A stretch of 64,000 bases of DNA from DASQUK01 sp963756425 (GTDB taxonomy: Bacteria > Actinomycetota > Acidimicrobiia > Acidimicrobiales > VFJN01). The position numbers and the translations under genes were made by a program. Every line of letters starts with the position of its first letter. The stretch's first letter is position 1. This document shows, in pieces, positions 8,034-16,019 of the stretch. The stretch spans positions 1 through 64,000 of the forward strand of contig CAVWNW010000018.1 in NCBI GenBank assembly GCA_963756425.1. The letters run 5' to 3'. A model generated the notes under the pieces. The model was not told the origin of the DNA and made no database searches. It worked only from the letters and a program-made list of their open reading frames with translations.

Positions 8034-8819
8034 TCAGCCCCGCCACGGCCGCGGCTCGCGGCGTGTTTCCGGTTGACCGGTATCCCACCCGGGAGCCGAC
8101 CCGTAATCATCGGGTTCATCGGGGCGAGCCACCAACCATGGTGACGACCGTCGTCTGACACGCCGCTGGCCGTCGCCGTCGCTTGACGGATCGGCGACCG
8201 GGGCTATCTCCTTCGCCCACTCGGGGTGGTGGTCCTCGGCCCAGCTCCGCGGCACCCGTCCGCTGACCATTCCCCGGAGCGAGATCCTGTCGGCCACGGC
8301 GAAGCCGATGTGCCCGGCGACGATGATCCAGGTGGCGATGGCGGTCCAGTCGTGGACGAAGGTGGCGCCGGTGCGCCACTCCAGCGGGAAGGGCTCGAAC
8401 CAGCGCATGATCGAGCCCGAGGCGAGCATGACCGGGATCATCCCGGCGATGAACGCGGCGTTGGCCTTCTGCCCGGCATTGAACTTGCCCACCCTCTCGC
8501 GGCCTTCGAAGCCCCGGGTCCGCAGCCAGCGGCGGTCGGCCTGCGTCCAGCGGGCCAACCGGCGGACGTCGCCACGCACGGCATCGCGCCAGCGACCGAG
8601 GTAGGCGACGATGAGGGGAACGGGCATGGCCAGGCCGGCGATGACGTGCACGTCCTTCACCAGGTTGCGCCTGCCCACCAGGGAGCTGAGCGAACCTACG
8701 TAGAGGACGAGACCGGTCAGCGCGCACACGAGTACGGCCGCCCCCGTGGCCCAGTGCAGCGCCCGCTCCGCAGGGGTGAATCGGTCGAGCAGCTCGTCGT
8801 CGGCGGCGTCGAGCTGCAT
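8034..8819 (-). CDS. Cytochrome b561-type membrane subunit of a molybdoenzyme
   Basis: A 261-residue membrane protein from the ATG at 8819. It has four or more hydrophobic segments with histidines in RALHWATG, KDVHVIAGL and TFVHDWTAIATW...AGHIGF, suitable for ligating b-type haem. A polar C-terminal tail of about 60 residues follows (DPSSDGDGQRRVRRRS). It is encoded 4 bp downstream of the molybdopterin oxidoreductase gene and is presumably its quinone-linked electron partner and membrane anchor, as in MsrPQ or formate-dehydrogenase gamma arrangements. The start of the family domain (FTPAERALHWATG) is close to the N-terminus, supporting the start chosen. Confidence 0.82.
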   Translation of the reverse strand: MQLDAADDELLDRFTPAERALHWATGAAVLVCALTGLVLYVGSLSSLVGRRNLVKDVHVIAGLAMPVPLIVAYLGRWRDAVRGDVRRLARWTQADRRWLRTRGFEGRERVGKFNAGQKANAAFIAGMIPVMLASGSIMRWFEPFPLEWRTGATFVHDWTAIATWIIVAGHIGFAVADRISLRGMVSGRVPRSWAEDHHPEWAKEIAPVADPSSDGDGQRRVRRRSSPWLVARPDEPDDYGSAPGWDTGQPETRREPRPWRG

Positions 8820-8823
8820 GTGC

Positions 8824-9567
8824 TTAGACCGGCTCGTCATCGCGGCCGTTCGACTTCCCGATCCACGCGTCGACGTCGTAGCCCCGCTCTTCCCAGTAGC
8901 CGGGGTCGAGCTCGTTGACGACCTCGATCCGCTCGAGCCACTTGAGGGACTTGTATCCGTACATGGGGGCGACATAGAGACGAACCGGGCCACCGTGCTC
9001 GCGGGTGACCGGCCCGCCCTGCATCTCGTGGGCCACGAGGACGTCGTCGCGGCGGGCCTGGTCGATGGTGAGGCTCTCGGTGTAGACGCCGTCGAACGAG
9101 GTGATGCGCAGATGGGTCGCCGACGGCTGCACACCCGCCTCGTCCAACAGCTTGGAGACCTTGATCCCGCGCCACGGGACGTCGGCCACCCGCCATCCCG
9201 TGACGCACTGGAAGTCACGCGTCAGGTCGGACTGGGGACGGCTGCGGAGGTCGTTGAGGCTCAGCTCGAGGGGCCGGTCGACCAAGCCGTCGAGGGTGAG
9301 GCGGTACTCGCTGTCGCTGCGCTTGGGTAGGTGGCCGACGACGGAGTAGATGCGGAACCTGCCGGCGGTGGGAACGAAGGAGGTCAGCCCCGTCGGATCG
9401 TTCTGGGTGAGCGGTCGCAGCACGCGCTCGATGCGCGCCTGCGCCTTGTCGCCGAAGGCGATGCCGAGTGCGCCGACGCCGAGCATGCCGAGCACCACGC
9501 GCCGGCCGATCGGTGTTCCCCCGCTGTGCTCGGGCTGGGCCCGGGCCGGACCCGGGACTTCGCGCAT
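8824..9567 (-). CDS. Molybdopterin-dependent oxidoreductase, sulfite oxidase family, Tat-exported
   Basis: A 247-residue protein. Residues around GRRVVLGMLGVGALG form a twin-arginine signal with a hydrophobic core, so it is likely exported folded by Tat. The sulfite oxidase/YedY fold is indicated by TRDFQCVTGWRVADVPWRG, whose Cys is the expected molybdenum ligand, and by PVTREHGGPVRLYVAPMYGYKSLKW near the end. The start is the ATG at 9567. It forms a unit with the cytochrome b gene downstream. The substrate is unknown; methionine sulfoxide repair or sulfite oxidation are possible by family analogy. Confidence 0.87.
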   Translation of the reverse strand: MREVPGPARAQPEHSGGTPIGRRVVLGMLGVGALGIAFGDKAQARIERVLRPLTQNDPTGLTSFVPTAGRFRIYSVVGHLPKRSDSEYRLTLDGLVDRPLELSLNDLRSRPQSDLTRDFQCVTGWRVADVPWRGIKVSKLLDEAGVQPSATHLRITSFDGVYTESLTIDQARRDDVLVAHEMQGGPVTREHGGPVRLYVAPMYGYKSLKWLERIEVVNELDPGYWEERGYDVDAWIGKSNGRDDEPV

Positions 9568-9577
9568 TCCCGGCAGG

Positions 9578-9958
9578 CTACGCCTCCGAACGGCCGCGTG
9601 GTGGTCGACCGGCCGATGGGCCGTGTGCCGGCCCGGCGGGCCGGCCGGGCAGCCGGTCCCGGAGGCGGGCCAGGCGATCGTCCCAGCGCCGGCCGGCCTG
9701 TTCGGCCCAGGCCGCCAGGTCCTCGAGCGGGGCGCCCAGGGCGACGAACCGCGTCTCCCGACCCGCGCGATCTGCCAGCACCAGGCCGGCATCCCGGAGC
9801 AGCCCCAGGTGCTTGGCCACCGCCTGGCGGCTGATCGGCAGCTCGTCCGACAGCGCCGTGGCGGTCACGGGGCCACGCTCGGCGACAGCGCGCAGGATCG
9901 ACCGCCGGGTGGGATCGGCGAGTGCCGCGAACACCGCGTCGCTCGGCTCGTGCGCCAT
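9578..9958 (-). CDS. ArsR-family HTH transcriptional regulator
   Basis: A 126-residue protein from the ATG at 9958. The winged helix is visible: DAVFAALADPTRRSILRAV, then LPISRQAVAKHLGLLRDAGL as the recognition helix and DRAGRETRFVAL as the wing. It lacks the metal-binding ELCVCDL motif of arsenic sensors, so it probably does not sense metals. It follows the SRPBCC gene by 20 bp, the common pairing of an ArsR regulator with an AHSA1/SRPBCC protein; candidate operators lie upstream of that pair at 10423-10486. Confidence 0.87.
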   Translation of the reverse strand: MAHEPSDAVFAALADPTRRSILRAVAERGPVTATALSDELPISRQAVAKHLGLLRDAGLVLADRAGRETRFVALGAPLEDLAAWAEQAGRRWDDRLARLRDRLPGRPAGPAHGPSAGRPPRGRSEA

Positions 9959-9978
9959 GGCCGCGTCGGCCGGTGAGG

Positions 9979-10419
9979 TCAGCGGACGAGCACCCCGGCC
10001 GCCACGAACAGCAGCTCGAGCCCGAGCAACCGGGCGGTCCAATGATCGCCGGCTCGGAGGCTGGCCGGCGCCGAACGAGCCGAGGCGCTCGCAAGGCCGG
10101 CGCCGGCGGAGGCCAGCGTCTCGGTGACGGTGACCCTGGTGCCGCCCACCGTGGGCGCCAGCACGATCTCGACGGTGGACGCATCGGGCTCGTCGCCCGG
10201 CCGCCACCACGTCCAGACGAGGCGGCGGCCGTCGTCGGCCTCGTCGAGCCGGAGCTCACGCGACCGGGCGTCGTCGTCGTCGAGCCAGAGGGCCCGCAAC
10301 TGGGGGTCGCTGACGGTCGACCACACGTCGTCGGTGTCCGCCTCGACCTCCACCGATCGCGTCACCCGCCCGCCCGAGTCCGTCACCGCCCGAGCATCGG
10401 GGTTCTCGTCGTCGCTCAT
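9979..10419 (-). CDS. SRPBCC (AHSA1/START-like) domain protein
   Basis: A 146-residue protein from the ATG at 10419. It has the SRPBCC pattern of an N-terminal strand (RSVEVEADTDDVWSTVSDPQLRALWL), central strands (RRLVWTWWRPGDE) and TVGGTRVTVTETL before a long C-terminal helix. The family binds hydrophobic ligands or, in AHSA1, Hsp90; ligand unknown here. It appears to be the first gene of a two-gene unit with the ArsR regulator and is divergent from clpP. Confidence 0.75.
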   Translation of the reverse strand: MSDDENPDARAVTDSGGRVTRSVEVEADTDDVWSTVSDPQLRALWLDDDDARSRELRLDEADDGRRLVWTWWRPGDEPDASTVEIVLAPTVGGTRVTVTETLASAGAGLASASARSAPASLRAGDHWTARLLGLELLFVAAGVLVR

Positions 10420-10422
10420 ACC

Positions 10423-10440
10423 CGCAACTCTACAGTTGCG
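10423..10440. promoter_or_regulatory. Inverted repeat operator candidate, SRPBCC side
   Basis: Arms CGCAACT and AGTTGCG around a 4-nt centre, immediately upstream of the SRPBCC start. It shares GCAAC...GTTGC with the palindrome at 10471-10486, so one dimeric regulator, plausibly the neighbouring ArsR protein, could bind both. Confidence 0.5.
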
Positions 10441-10452
10441 AATTCCGACAGG

Positions 10453-10463
10453 CGCTTCTAGCG
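10453..10463. promoter_or_regulatory. ClgR-like motif upstream of clpP
   Basis: CGCTTCTAGCG resembles the actinobacterial ClgR core CGCYNANRGCG, differing at the central A. ClgR activates clp genes in actinobacteria. It lies about 48 bp upstream of the clpP start. The match is short, so this is tentative. Confidence 0.4.
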
Positions 10464-10470
10464 TAAACAC

Positions 10471-10486
10471 GCAACCGTACGGTTGC
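10471..10486. promoter_or_regulatory. Perfect 16-bp palindrome upstream of clpP
   Basis: GCAACCGTACGGTTGC is its own reverse complement. It sits 25 bp upstream of the clpP ATG, between the ClgR-like motif and the ribosome-binding site, and shares half-sites with the repeat at 10423-10440. Confidence 0.5.
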
Positions 10487-10510
10487 ACCTGCGCTCCTGG
10501 AGGCCCGGAC

Positions 10511-11140
10511 ATGCTCATCCCCACCGTCATCGAGACCAGCGATCGTGGCGAACGCGCCTACGACATCTACTCCCGCCTGCTCAGGGACCGCATCGTGTTC
10601 CTGGGCGGCGAGCTCGACGAGACGGTGGCCAACCTCATCATCGCCCAGCTGCTGCACCTCGAGGGCGAGGACATGGACCGCCCGGTCAACCTGTACATCA
10701 ACTCCCCCGGCGGCGACATGACCGCGCTGTTCGCGGTCTACGACGCCATGCAGTTCCTCGGCCCGCCCATCCACACCGTGTGCGTGGGACAGGCCGCGTC
10801 GGCCGCCGCCGTCCTCCTGGCCGCGGGTGAGGCCGGTCACCGCGCGGCGCTGCCGAACGCCCGCATCCTGATCCACCAGCCGCATGGCGGCGCCCAGGGT
10901 CAGTCGGTCGACATGGAGATCGCCGTCCGGGAGATGGTGACCATGAGGGAGCGGATGATCGATGTGCTCACCGAGCGCACCGGCCAGCCCCGCGACCGGA
11001 TCCAGGCCGACATCGACCGCGACTTCATCCTGCGGGGCCAGGACGCCGTGGACTACGGGCTCGTCGACGAGATCATCGAGCGCCGCAAGCCGCGCGCCGT
11101 TCCCGCCCTGCGACCGCCCGAGGTGGCGGCCACCGCCTGA
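10511..11140 (+). CDS. clpP: ATP-dependent Clp protease proteolytic subunit
   Basis: A 209-residue serine protease subunit starting at the ATG at 10511, preceded by GGAGG. The catalytic Ser97 is in GQAASAAAVLLAAGE, His122 in RILIHQPHGG, and the Asp lies in IDRDFIL. VNLYINSPGGDMTALFAVYD forms the oxyanion-region strand and turn. ClpP forms tetradecamers that degrade proteins unfolded by ClpX or ClpC. There is no second clpP or clpX next to it, although actinobacteria often have clpP pairs, so this may be an additional, stand-alone paralogue. The upstream gap holds ClgR-like and palindromic motifs. Confidence 0.93.
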   Translation: MLIPTVIETSDRGERAYDIYSRLLRDRIVFLGGELDETVANLIIAQLLHLEGEDMDRPVNLYINSPGGDMTALFAVYDAMQFLGPPIHTVCVGQAASAAAVLLAAGEAGHRAALPNARILIHQPHGGAQGQSVDMEIAVREMVTMRERMIDVLTERTGQPRDRIQADIDRDFILRGQDAVDYGLVDEIIERRKPRAVPALRPPEVAATA

Positions 11141-11183
11141 CCGGACAGCGCGAGCGGGAGCGGGCGTCGGGCAGACTGGCCCG

Positions 11184-12051
11184 ATGGACGCCCCCCTGCG
11201 CCTGCGCGGCCACGGACTGGACCTGGCCGCGGACGCCTACGGGCCCGACGACGGCCCGCCCGTGCTGCTGTTCCCCGGCGGCGGGCAGACCCGACACTCG
11301 TGGGACGGCACCGCCCGGCTGCTCGGGAACAAGGGGTGGCGCGCCACCACCGTCGACCTGCGTGGCCACGGCGACAGCGACTGGGCCCCGGACGGCGACT
11401 ACAGCCTCGATGCCTTCGCGGCCGACGTGCGCGACGTGGCACGGGCGACCGGCGGCCGCCCCCCGGCGCTGGTGGGTGCCTCGCTCGGCGGGATCAGCTC
11501 GCTGATCGCGATCGCCGAGGACGACCGGGCCACGGACCGACCGGTCGCCAGCGCGCTGGTGCTGGTCGACGTCGCGCCCCGCCTCGAGCCCGAGGGCGTG
11601 GCCCGGATCGGCGCCTTCATGCTCGGCCACCTGGACGGGTTCGCCAGCCTCGAGGAGGTCGCCGACGCCGTGGCGGCCTACAACCCCCACCGACCGCGCC
11701 CGTCGGACCTGTCGGGCCTGCGCAAGAACGTCCGCCAGCGTGAAGATGGCCGCTGGTACTGGCACTGGGATCCCCGGTTCATGACGCCGGGCCGCATCGA
11801 CGAGCCCCGATCGATCCGCAACGAGGACCGGCTCGAGCGAGCCGCGCAGACGCTCACGCTGCCGGTCCTGCTGGTCCGGGGACGCCAGAGCGACGTCCTG
11901 TCGGAGGCCGGGCGCCCGCAACCTGCAGGCGCTGGTCCCGCACGCCCGGTTCGTCGACGTCGCCGGTGCCGGCCACATGGTCGCCGGCGACCGAAACGAC
12001 GTGTTCAACGACGCGGTCGTGGCGTTCCTCGAGGAGACGCTGCCGGTCTGA
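11184..12051 (+). CDS. Alpha/beta hydrolase with an apparent frameshift near the C-terminus
   Basis: Starts at the ATG at 11184 (MDAPLRLRGHGLDLAADAYG). VLLFPGGGQTRHSWDG gives the oxyanion region and ALVGASLGGISS the GxSxG nucleophile elbow. After LLVRGRQSDVLSEAG the frame becomes Arg/Pro-rich nonsense up to a stop at 12081-12083. Shifting by one base at about 11911-11917 restores a normal ending that includes GAGHMVAGDRND, with the catalytic His, and stops at 12049-12051. So one extra base is present relative to the expected gene. As written, the product would lack its catalytic His; it is either a real mutation or a sequence error. Confidence 0.78.
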
Positions 12052-12067
12052 GGGGCTCACCAGATCA

Positions 12068-12114
12068 AACTGGTTGTAGCTAGACGGTCATACGCCGCAC
12101 ACCTACAACCAGTT
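12068..12114. terminator. Bidirectional hairpin between convergent genes
   Basis: Perfect 12-bp arms AACTGGTTGTAG and CTACAACCAGTT with a 23-nt loop, between the hydrolase gene (+) and mrp (-). No long U-tract follows, so termination is inferred from position and symmetry. Confidence 0.55.
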
Positions 12115-12122
12115 CGTCTTGC

Positions 12123-13265
12123 TCAGCTGATGCGCAGCTCGGAGCGGTAGATCCGGCGGGGCGCCAGCTCGACGTCGATGGTCTCGGCAATGCCGGCGAA
12201 CACGCGGCCAGCCTCCCCGTCGGGGTCGGAGGCCACGATTGGCAAGCCCGCATCCGCACCGGCACGGAGCTCGGGCACCAGCGGTATCCGACCGATGAGC
12301 GGCACGCCCAGGCGGTTCGCCAGCTCCTCACCCCCGCCCGCGCCGAACAGCTCGTAGCGCTTGCCGTCGTCTCCGGTGAACCACGACATGTTCTCGATGA
12401 CGCCCTTCACCTCGAGGTTGACCTTCTGCGCCATGAACGCCGCCCGCTGCGCCACCCGCTGCGCCGCGGGCTGGGGCGTGGTCACCACCAGCACCTCGGC
12501 CCGGGGCAGGAACTGCGCCAGGCTGATGGAGATGTCGCCCGTGCCCGGCGGGAGGTCGACCACCAGGAAGTCGGGCTCGTCCCAGAAGACGTCGGTGAGG
12601 AACTGCTCCAACGCCTTGTGCAGCATCGGGCCCCGCCAGATGACCGGCTGGTCCTCTTGGGCGAAGAAGCCCATCGAGATGCAGCGCACGCCATAGGACT
12701 CGGGCGGCACCAGCATCTGATCGATGACGACCGGGGCGTGCTGCACGCCGAGCATGCGGGGGATCGAGAAGCCCCACACGTCGGCGTCGACCACCGCCAC
12801 GGCGTGCCCACGAGTGGCCAGCGCCACGGACAGGTTGGCGGTGACGGATGACTTGCCCACCCCACCCTTGCCGGAGGCGACGAGCAGCACCCGGGTCTTG
12901 CTGCCGGGATCGGCGAAGGGGATCTCGCGGCCCTCGGCGTGGCCGTGGGCCTCGTGGGTGCCGGCGGTGGCGGCGGGGTCGCCGTGGAGCCTGGTTCGCA
13001 GCGCCGCCCGCTCGTCGTCGGTCATCACCGTGAAGTCGAGGTCGACCACCTCGACCCCGTCGAGCGCGGACACCGCAGTGTCCACCCGGCGGGTGATCTC
13101 GCTGCGCAAGGGGCACCCCGCGACGGTCAGCGCCACCGTGACGTCGACCCGCGGGCCATCGATGGCGATGCGCCGGACCATGTCGAGGTCGACGATGCTG
13201 CGGTGCAGCTCAGGGTCTTCGACGGGGCGAAGGGCGTCGAGGACCTGGGCTTCGGTGACGGGCAT
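12123..13265 (-). CDS. mrp: Mrp/NBP35-family Fe-S cluster carrier ATPase
   Basis: A 380-residue protein from the ATG at 13265. An N-terminal MIP18/DUF59 domain (about 1-90, with the Cys in TVAGCPLRSEI) is followed by a P-loop domain with Walker A SGKGGVGKSS (131-140) and VVDLPPGTGD. It is expected to bind and transfer [4Fe-4S] clusters. The C-terminal CxxC usual after ENMSWF in many ApbC/Mrp proteins is absent: the sequence reads ENMSWFTGDDGKRYELFG. Cluster binding by this version may therefore differ. It is divergent from a SufR-like regulator and close to a cysteine desulfurase gene, which supports an Fe-S role. Confidence 0.9.
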   Translation of the reverse strand: MPVTEAQVLDALRPVEDPELHRSIVDLDMVRRIAIDGPRVDVTVALTVAGCPLRSEITRRVDTAVSALDGVEVVDLDFTVMTDDERAALRTRLHGDPAATAGTHEAHGHAEGREIPFADPGSKTRVLLVASGKGGVGKSSVTANLSVALATRGHAVAVVDADVWGFSIPRMLGVQHAPVVIDQMLVPPESYGVRCISMGFFAQEDQPVIWRGPMLHKALEQFLTDVFWDEPDFLVVDLPPGTGDISISLAQFLPRAEVLVVTTPQPAAQRVAQRAAFMAQKVNLEVKGVIENMSWFTGDDGKRYELFGAGGGEELANRLGVPLIGRIPLVPELRAGADAGLPIVASDPDGEAGRVFAGIAETIDVELAPRRIYRSELRIS

Positions 13266-13315
13266 CGGTGCGCTCCGGGCTCCGCGGCCGGTGTCGGTCC
13301 GACCACTCAGGGGAT

Positions 13316-13346
13316 TACCACTACGGCCATAGGTACAATATCGACG
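13316..13346 (+). promoter_or_regulatory. Candidate leaderless promoter of the SufR-like gene
   Basis: A TACAAT hexamer at 13334-13339 lies 6 bp before an in-frame GTG at 13346, the spacing expected if transcription starts at the start codon itself (leaderless mRNA, common in actinobacteria). TACC (13316-13319) and GGTA (13332-13335) flank it as a small inverted pair that could serve as an operator. Confidence 0.45.
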
Positions 13347-14113
13347 TGGCCGCGCCGCCCCACCAGCCGACGATGTCACCGACCGACTTCGCATCGGTCG
13401 TCACCGCAATCACCTCGGCGTTCGGCGATCCCACACGGCGCGAGATCTACCTGTTCGTCCACGAGCACGACGACGGCGTCACCGCCTCCGCCGTGGCCGA
13501 CCGCTTCGAGCTCCACCCCAACGTCGCCCGGCACCACCTGGACAAGCTCTGTGCCGGTGGCTACCTCGAGGTGACGGTGGCGCGGCTCGCAGGCGGCGGG
13601 GCCGGCCGGCCATCGAAGCGCTACCGGGTGGTGGCGCCGGACATTGCCCTCGACCTGCCGCTGCGCCACGACGACGTGCTCGTCGAGCTGCTCGGGAGGG
13701 CGCTGGCGGCGCTCGGGCCCGAGCAGGCCGAGCAGCTGGCCGAGGCCGTGGGCGTGGACTACGGCCGGGCCATGGCCGCCAGCATGTCGCCCGGTTCCGA
13801 TCGGCACCGTTCGTTCCAGGCGGCTCTGCACGCGGTCGCGGACGCGCTCACCGCGCATGGCTTCGCCGCCCATGCCGAGCGCCACGGGGACGAGCTCCGC
13901 ATCGTCAGCGAGCATTGCCCGTTCGGCGGGGTCGCGATCGAGCACCCCGTGATCTGTGCGGTGGATCGTGGCATGGTACAAGGCATGTTGGAGGCCCTGT
14001 ACGGCCACCAACTGACAACCGAGACGGCGCTGTCGTTGCCCACCGGCGGTGAACACTGCGTCACCGCAGTGCAGGGCGACCGAGGGCCGGTTCCGCGGAT
14101 GGTGCGAAACTAG
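13346..14113 (+). CDS. SufR-like Fe-S HTH transcriptional regulator
   Basis: About 255 residues from the GTG at 13346 (ATG at 13373 is the alternative). The N-terminal winged helix is FGDPTRREIYLFVHEHDDG...LHPNVARHHLDKLCAGGYLE with the wing GRPSKRYRVVAP. The C-terminal half has three cysteines in EHCPFGG, VICAVDRG and EHCVTAV, spaced C-X12-C-X33-C, as in the SufR family that represses suf genes when holding an Fe-S cluster. It is divergent from mrp and upstream of a cysteine desulfurase gene, which fits Fe-S homeostasis. The GTG start is preferred because of the -10 element just upstream. Confidence 0.8.
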   Translation: MAAPPHQPTMSPTDFASVVTAITSAFGDPTRREIYLFVHEHDDGVTASAVADRFELHPNVARHHLDKLCAGGYLEVTVARLAGGGAGRPSKRYRVVAPDIALDLPLRHDDVLVELLGRALAALGPEQAEQLAEAVGVDYGRAMAASMSPGSDRHRSFQAALHAVADALTAHGFAAHAERHGDELRIVSEHCPFGGVAIEHPVICAVDRGMVQGMLEALYGHQLTTETALSLPTGGEHCVTAVQGDRGPVPRMVRN

Positions 14114-14173
14114 GAGGAGGCACTCGACCGGGCACCATGCGGCCGGCGGAGTCACCTCGTTAGGAACGGCGGA

Positions 14174-14215
14174 AGGCAGCCGCCCTACCTTCCCCTCCCC
14201 CCGGGGCGGCTGCCT
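14174..14215 (+). terminator. Hairpin terminator after the SufR-like gene
   Basis: Arms of 12 bp (AGGCAGCCGCCC and its complement) with an 18-nt C-rich loop, 60 bp after the stop and 59 bp before the cysteine desulfurase start. It could separate or attenuate the two genes. Confidence 0.55.
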
Positions 14216-14273
14216 ACCGCCTCACCTGGTTGAACCCGCGGTGATCGGGCGTCCGGGCCGCTATAACGACCCC

Positions 14274-15398
14274 ATGTTCGAGCGCGTGTACCTCGACCAC
14301 GCCTCGACGTCGCCCCTGCGACCCGAGGCCCGGGCCGCGGTCGTCGAGCAACTCGACCGCGCGGGCGACCCCGCGCGCATCCACGCCGAGGGCCTAACCG
14401 CCCGGGTCGCAGTGGAGGAGGCCCGCCAGCAGGTGGCCGACCTGATCGGCGCCCGCCCACGCGAGGTGGTGTTCACCAGCGGGGCGACCGAGGCGATCGC
14501 CGCCGCCTGCTGGGGCGCCGCCGCCAGGGGCGGGCATCAGGTGGTCCCGGCGGTCGAGCACTCGGCGGTGCGCCTGGCGGCCGAGCGCCACGGCGACGTC
14601 ACTCGGGTGCCGGTGGACGGCCAGGGGCGGGTGGCCGCCGAGGACGTGGTCGCCGCGGTGCGGCCCGACACCGCACTCGTGCACGTTCAGTGGGGCAATC
14701 ACGAGGTGGGCACGGTGCAGCCGGTCGCCGAGGTGGTCGCCGCCTGCCGCGAGCGGGGGGTGCTGGTTCATGTCGACGCGGCCCAGGCCGTGGGACACGT
14801 CGACGTCGACTTCCGGGCGTTGGGCGCCGACCTGATGTCGCTCAGCGCCCACAAGTTCGGCGGGCCGACCGGCGTCGGTGCCCTGCTGGTCCGTCAGGGC
14901 CTGCGGTTGCCGCCCCTGCTGGTCGGCGGCGACCAGGAGCGGGCCCGCCGTGCGGGGCTGGAGAACGTGGCGGCCATCGCCGGCCTCGGTGTGCTGTGCG
15001 ACGCGCTGTCCGGCGGCGCCGTGGCGGCCGACGGGGCCGAGCAACGCCGGCTCACGCAGCGGATCCTCGATGGCGCGGCGGACGGCGCGCTCGGGCTGGC
15101 GCGGTACGGCGACCCGGTCGAGAGGGTGCCGCACATCGTGTGCTTCGGGGTCGAGGGCGTCGAGCCCCAGGCGGTGCTGCTGGGCCTCGATCGGGCCGGC
15201 ATCGCCGCGCACTCCGGTAGCGCGTGCTCGTCCGAGGCGTTGGAGCCGTCGCCCGTGCTCGAGGCCATGGGCGTCGACGCCCATCACAGCCTTCGCCTGT
15301 CGGTGGGATGGTCGACCACCGATTCCGACATCGACCGCGTGCTGGCGGCCCTACCCACCGTTCTCGCCGACCTCCGGGCCCTCGCTCGGACACAATGA
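14274..15398 (+). CDS. Cysteine desulfurase (NifS/IscS type)
   Basis: A 374-residue PLP enzyme from the ATG at 14274 (MFERVYLDHASTSPL). The PLP-binding His is in VEHSAVRL, with the Schiff-base Lys in LSAHKFGGPTGVG. The persulfide Cys lies in the group I loop HSGSACSSEALEPS. It mobilises sulfur from cysteine for Fe-S cluster or thiolation pathways. The family normally has around 380-400 residues, so it is complete. Adjacent SufR-like and Mrp genes suggest Fe-S supply; a tRNA-thiolation role cannot be excluded, as no IscU/SufU gene is next to it. Confidence 0.92.
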   Translation: MFERVYLDHASTSPLRPEARAAVVEQLDRAGDPARIHAEGLTARVAVEEARQQVADLIGARPREVVFTSGATEAIAAACWGAAARGGHQVVPAVEHSAVRLAAERHGDVTRVPVDGQGRVAAEDVVAAVRPDTALVHVQWGNHEVGTVQPVAEVVAACRERGVLVHVDAAQAVGHVDVDFRALGADLMSLSAHKFGGPTGVGALLVRQGLRLPPLLVGGDQERARRAGLENVAAIAGLGVLCDALSGGAVAADGAEQRRLTQRILDGAADGALGLARYGDPVERVPHIVCFGVEGVEPQAVLLGLDRAGIAAHSGSACSSEALEPSPVLEAMGVDAHHSLRLSVGWSTTDSDIDRVLAALPTVLADLRALARTQ

Positions 15399-15420
15399 CG
15401 GGGATGCACTGGCACGGGAG

Positions 15421-15909
15421 ATGAAGCTCTACGTGATCCGCCACGGGCACGCCGGCAGCAAATCGACGTGGGACGGCCCGGACGACGAAAGACCCCTCAG
15501 CCGCCGCGGCCGCAAGCAGGCGACCGGCATCGCTGATCATCTATGCGGGGTCGGGCTCTCGCGTCTGGTCAGCAGCCCCACGGTCCGGTGCGTGCAGACG
15601 CTGGAGCCGTTGGCGGACCAGCTCGGCCTGCGCATCGATGCCGACGACCGGCTGCTCGAGGGCGCCGACGGCGACCATGCGCTGGCCCTTGCGGTGGAGC
15701 TCGGGAAGGAGCGCATCGCTGCGGCCATCTGCAGCCACGGCGATGTGATCCCCGACATGCTCAGGATCCTCAAGGCCGGCACCACCCGCATCCGGGACCC
15801 GTTCATGTGGCCCAAGGGATCGATCTGGGTGCTGACCGGGGACGGCGGCGGCTGGAGCAAGGCCCGCTACATCCCCCCCGTCGACGCCGCCGCGCCCGCG
15901 CACCGCTGA
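15421..15909 (+). CDS. SixA-like histidine phosphatase
   Basis: A 162-residue protein from the ATG at 15421. The RHG motif is in LYVIRHGHAGSK and the second Arg/His pairs in LSRRGRKQA, LVSSPTVRCVQTLEPLA and CSHGDVIPDML. It belongs to the short histidine-phosphatase branch (SixA, phosphohistidine phosphatase), lacking extra domains. Substrate unknown. The start directly abuts a GGGAG sequence; spacing is short but no other in-frame start fits. It converges with the ccm gene cluster across the second 93-bp element. Confidence 0.85.
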   Translation: MKLYVIRHGHAGSKSTWDGPDDERPLSRRGRKQATGIADHLCGVGLSRLVSSPTVRCVQTLEPLADQLGLRIDADDRLLEGADGDHALALAVELGKERIAAAICSHGDVIPDMLRILKAGTTRIRDPFMWPKGSIWVLTGDGGGWSKARYIPPVDAAAPAHR

Positions 15910-15919
15910 CGGCTCGCCC

Positions 15920-16013
15920 GAGGCCATGGGTTCCGCCTGGTCGGGGGCGAGGTCATTGGTTCCGGTTGTGGAACCCAATGCCTCATCCGCCGGCGTCGGG
16001 AACCCGGAGCCTC
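15920..16013. repeat. 93-bp nested palindromic element, copy 2
   Basis: Half-sites at 15920-15934, 15949-15963, 15970-15984 and 15999-16013 reproduce the 14-6-14 spacing of copy 1 at 1621-1713. The inner pair forms a hairpin (GAGGTCATTGGTTCC with GGAACCCAATGCCTC). It lies between the convergent phosphatase and TPR-protein genes. Confidence 0.75.
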
Positions 16014-16019
16014 GAGCAG

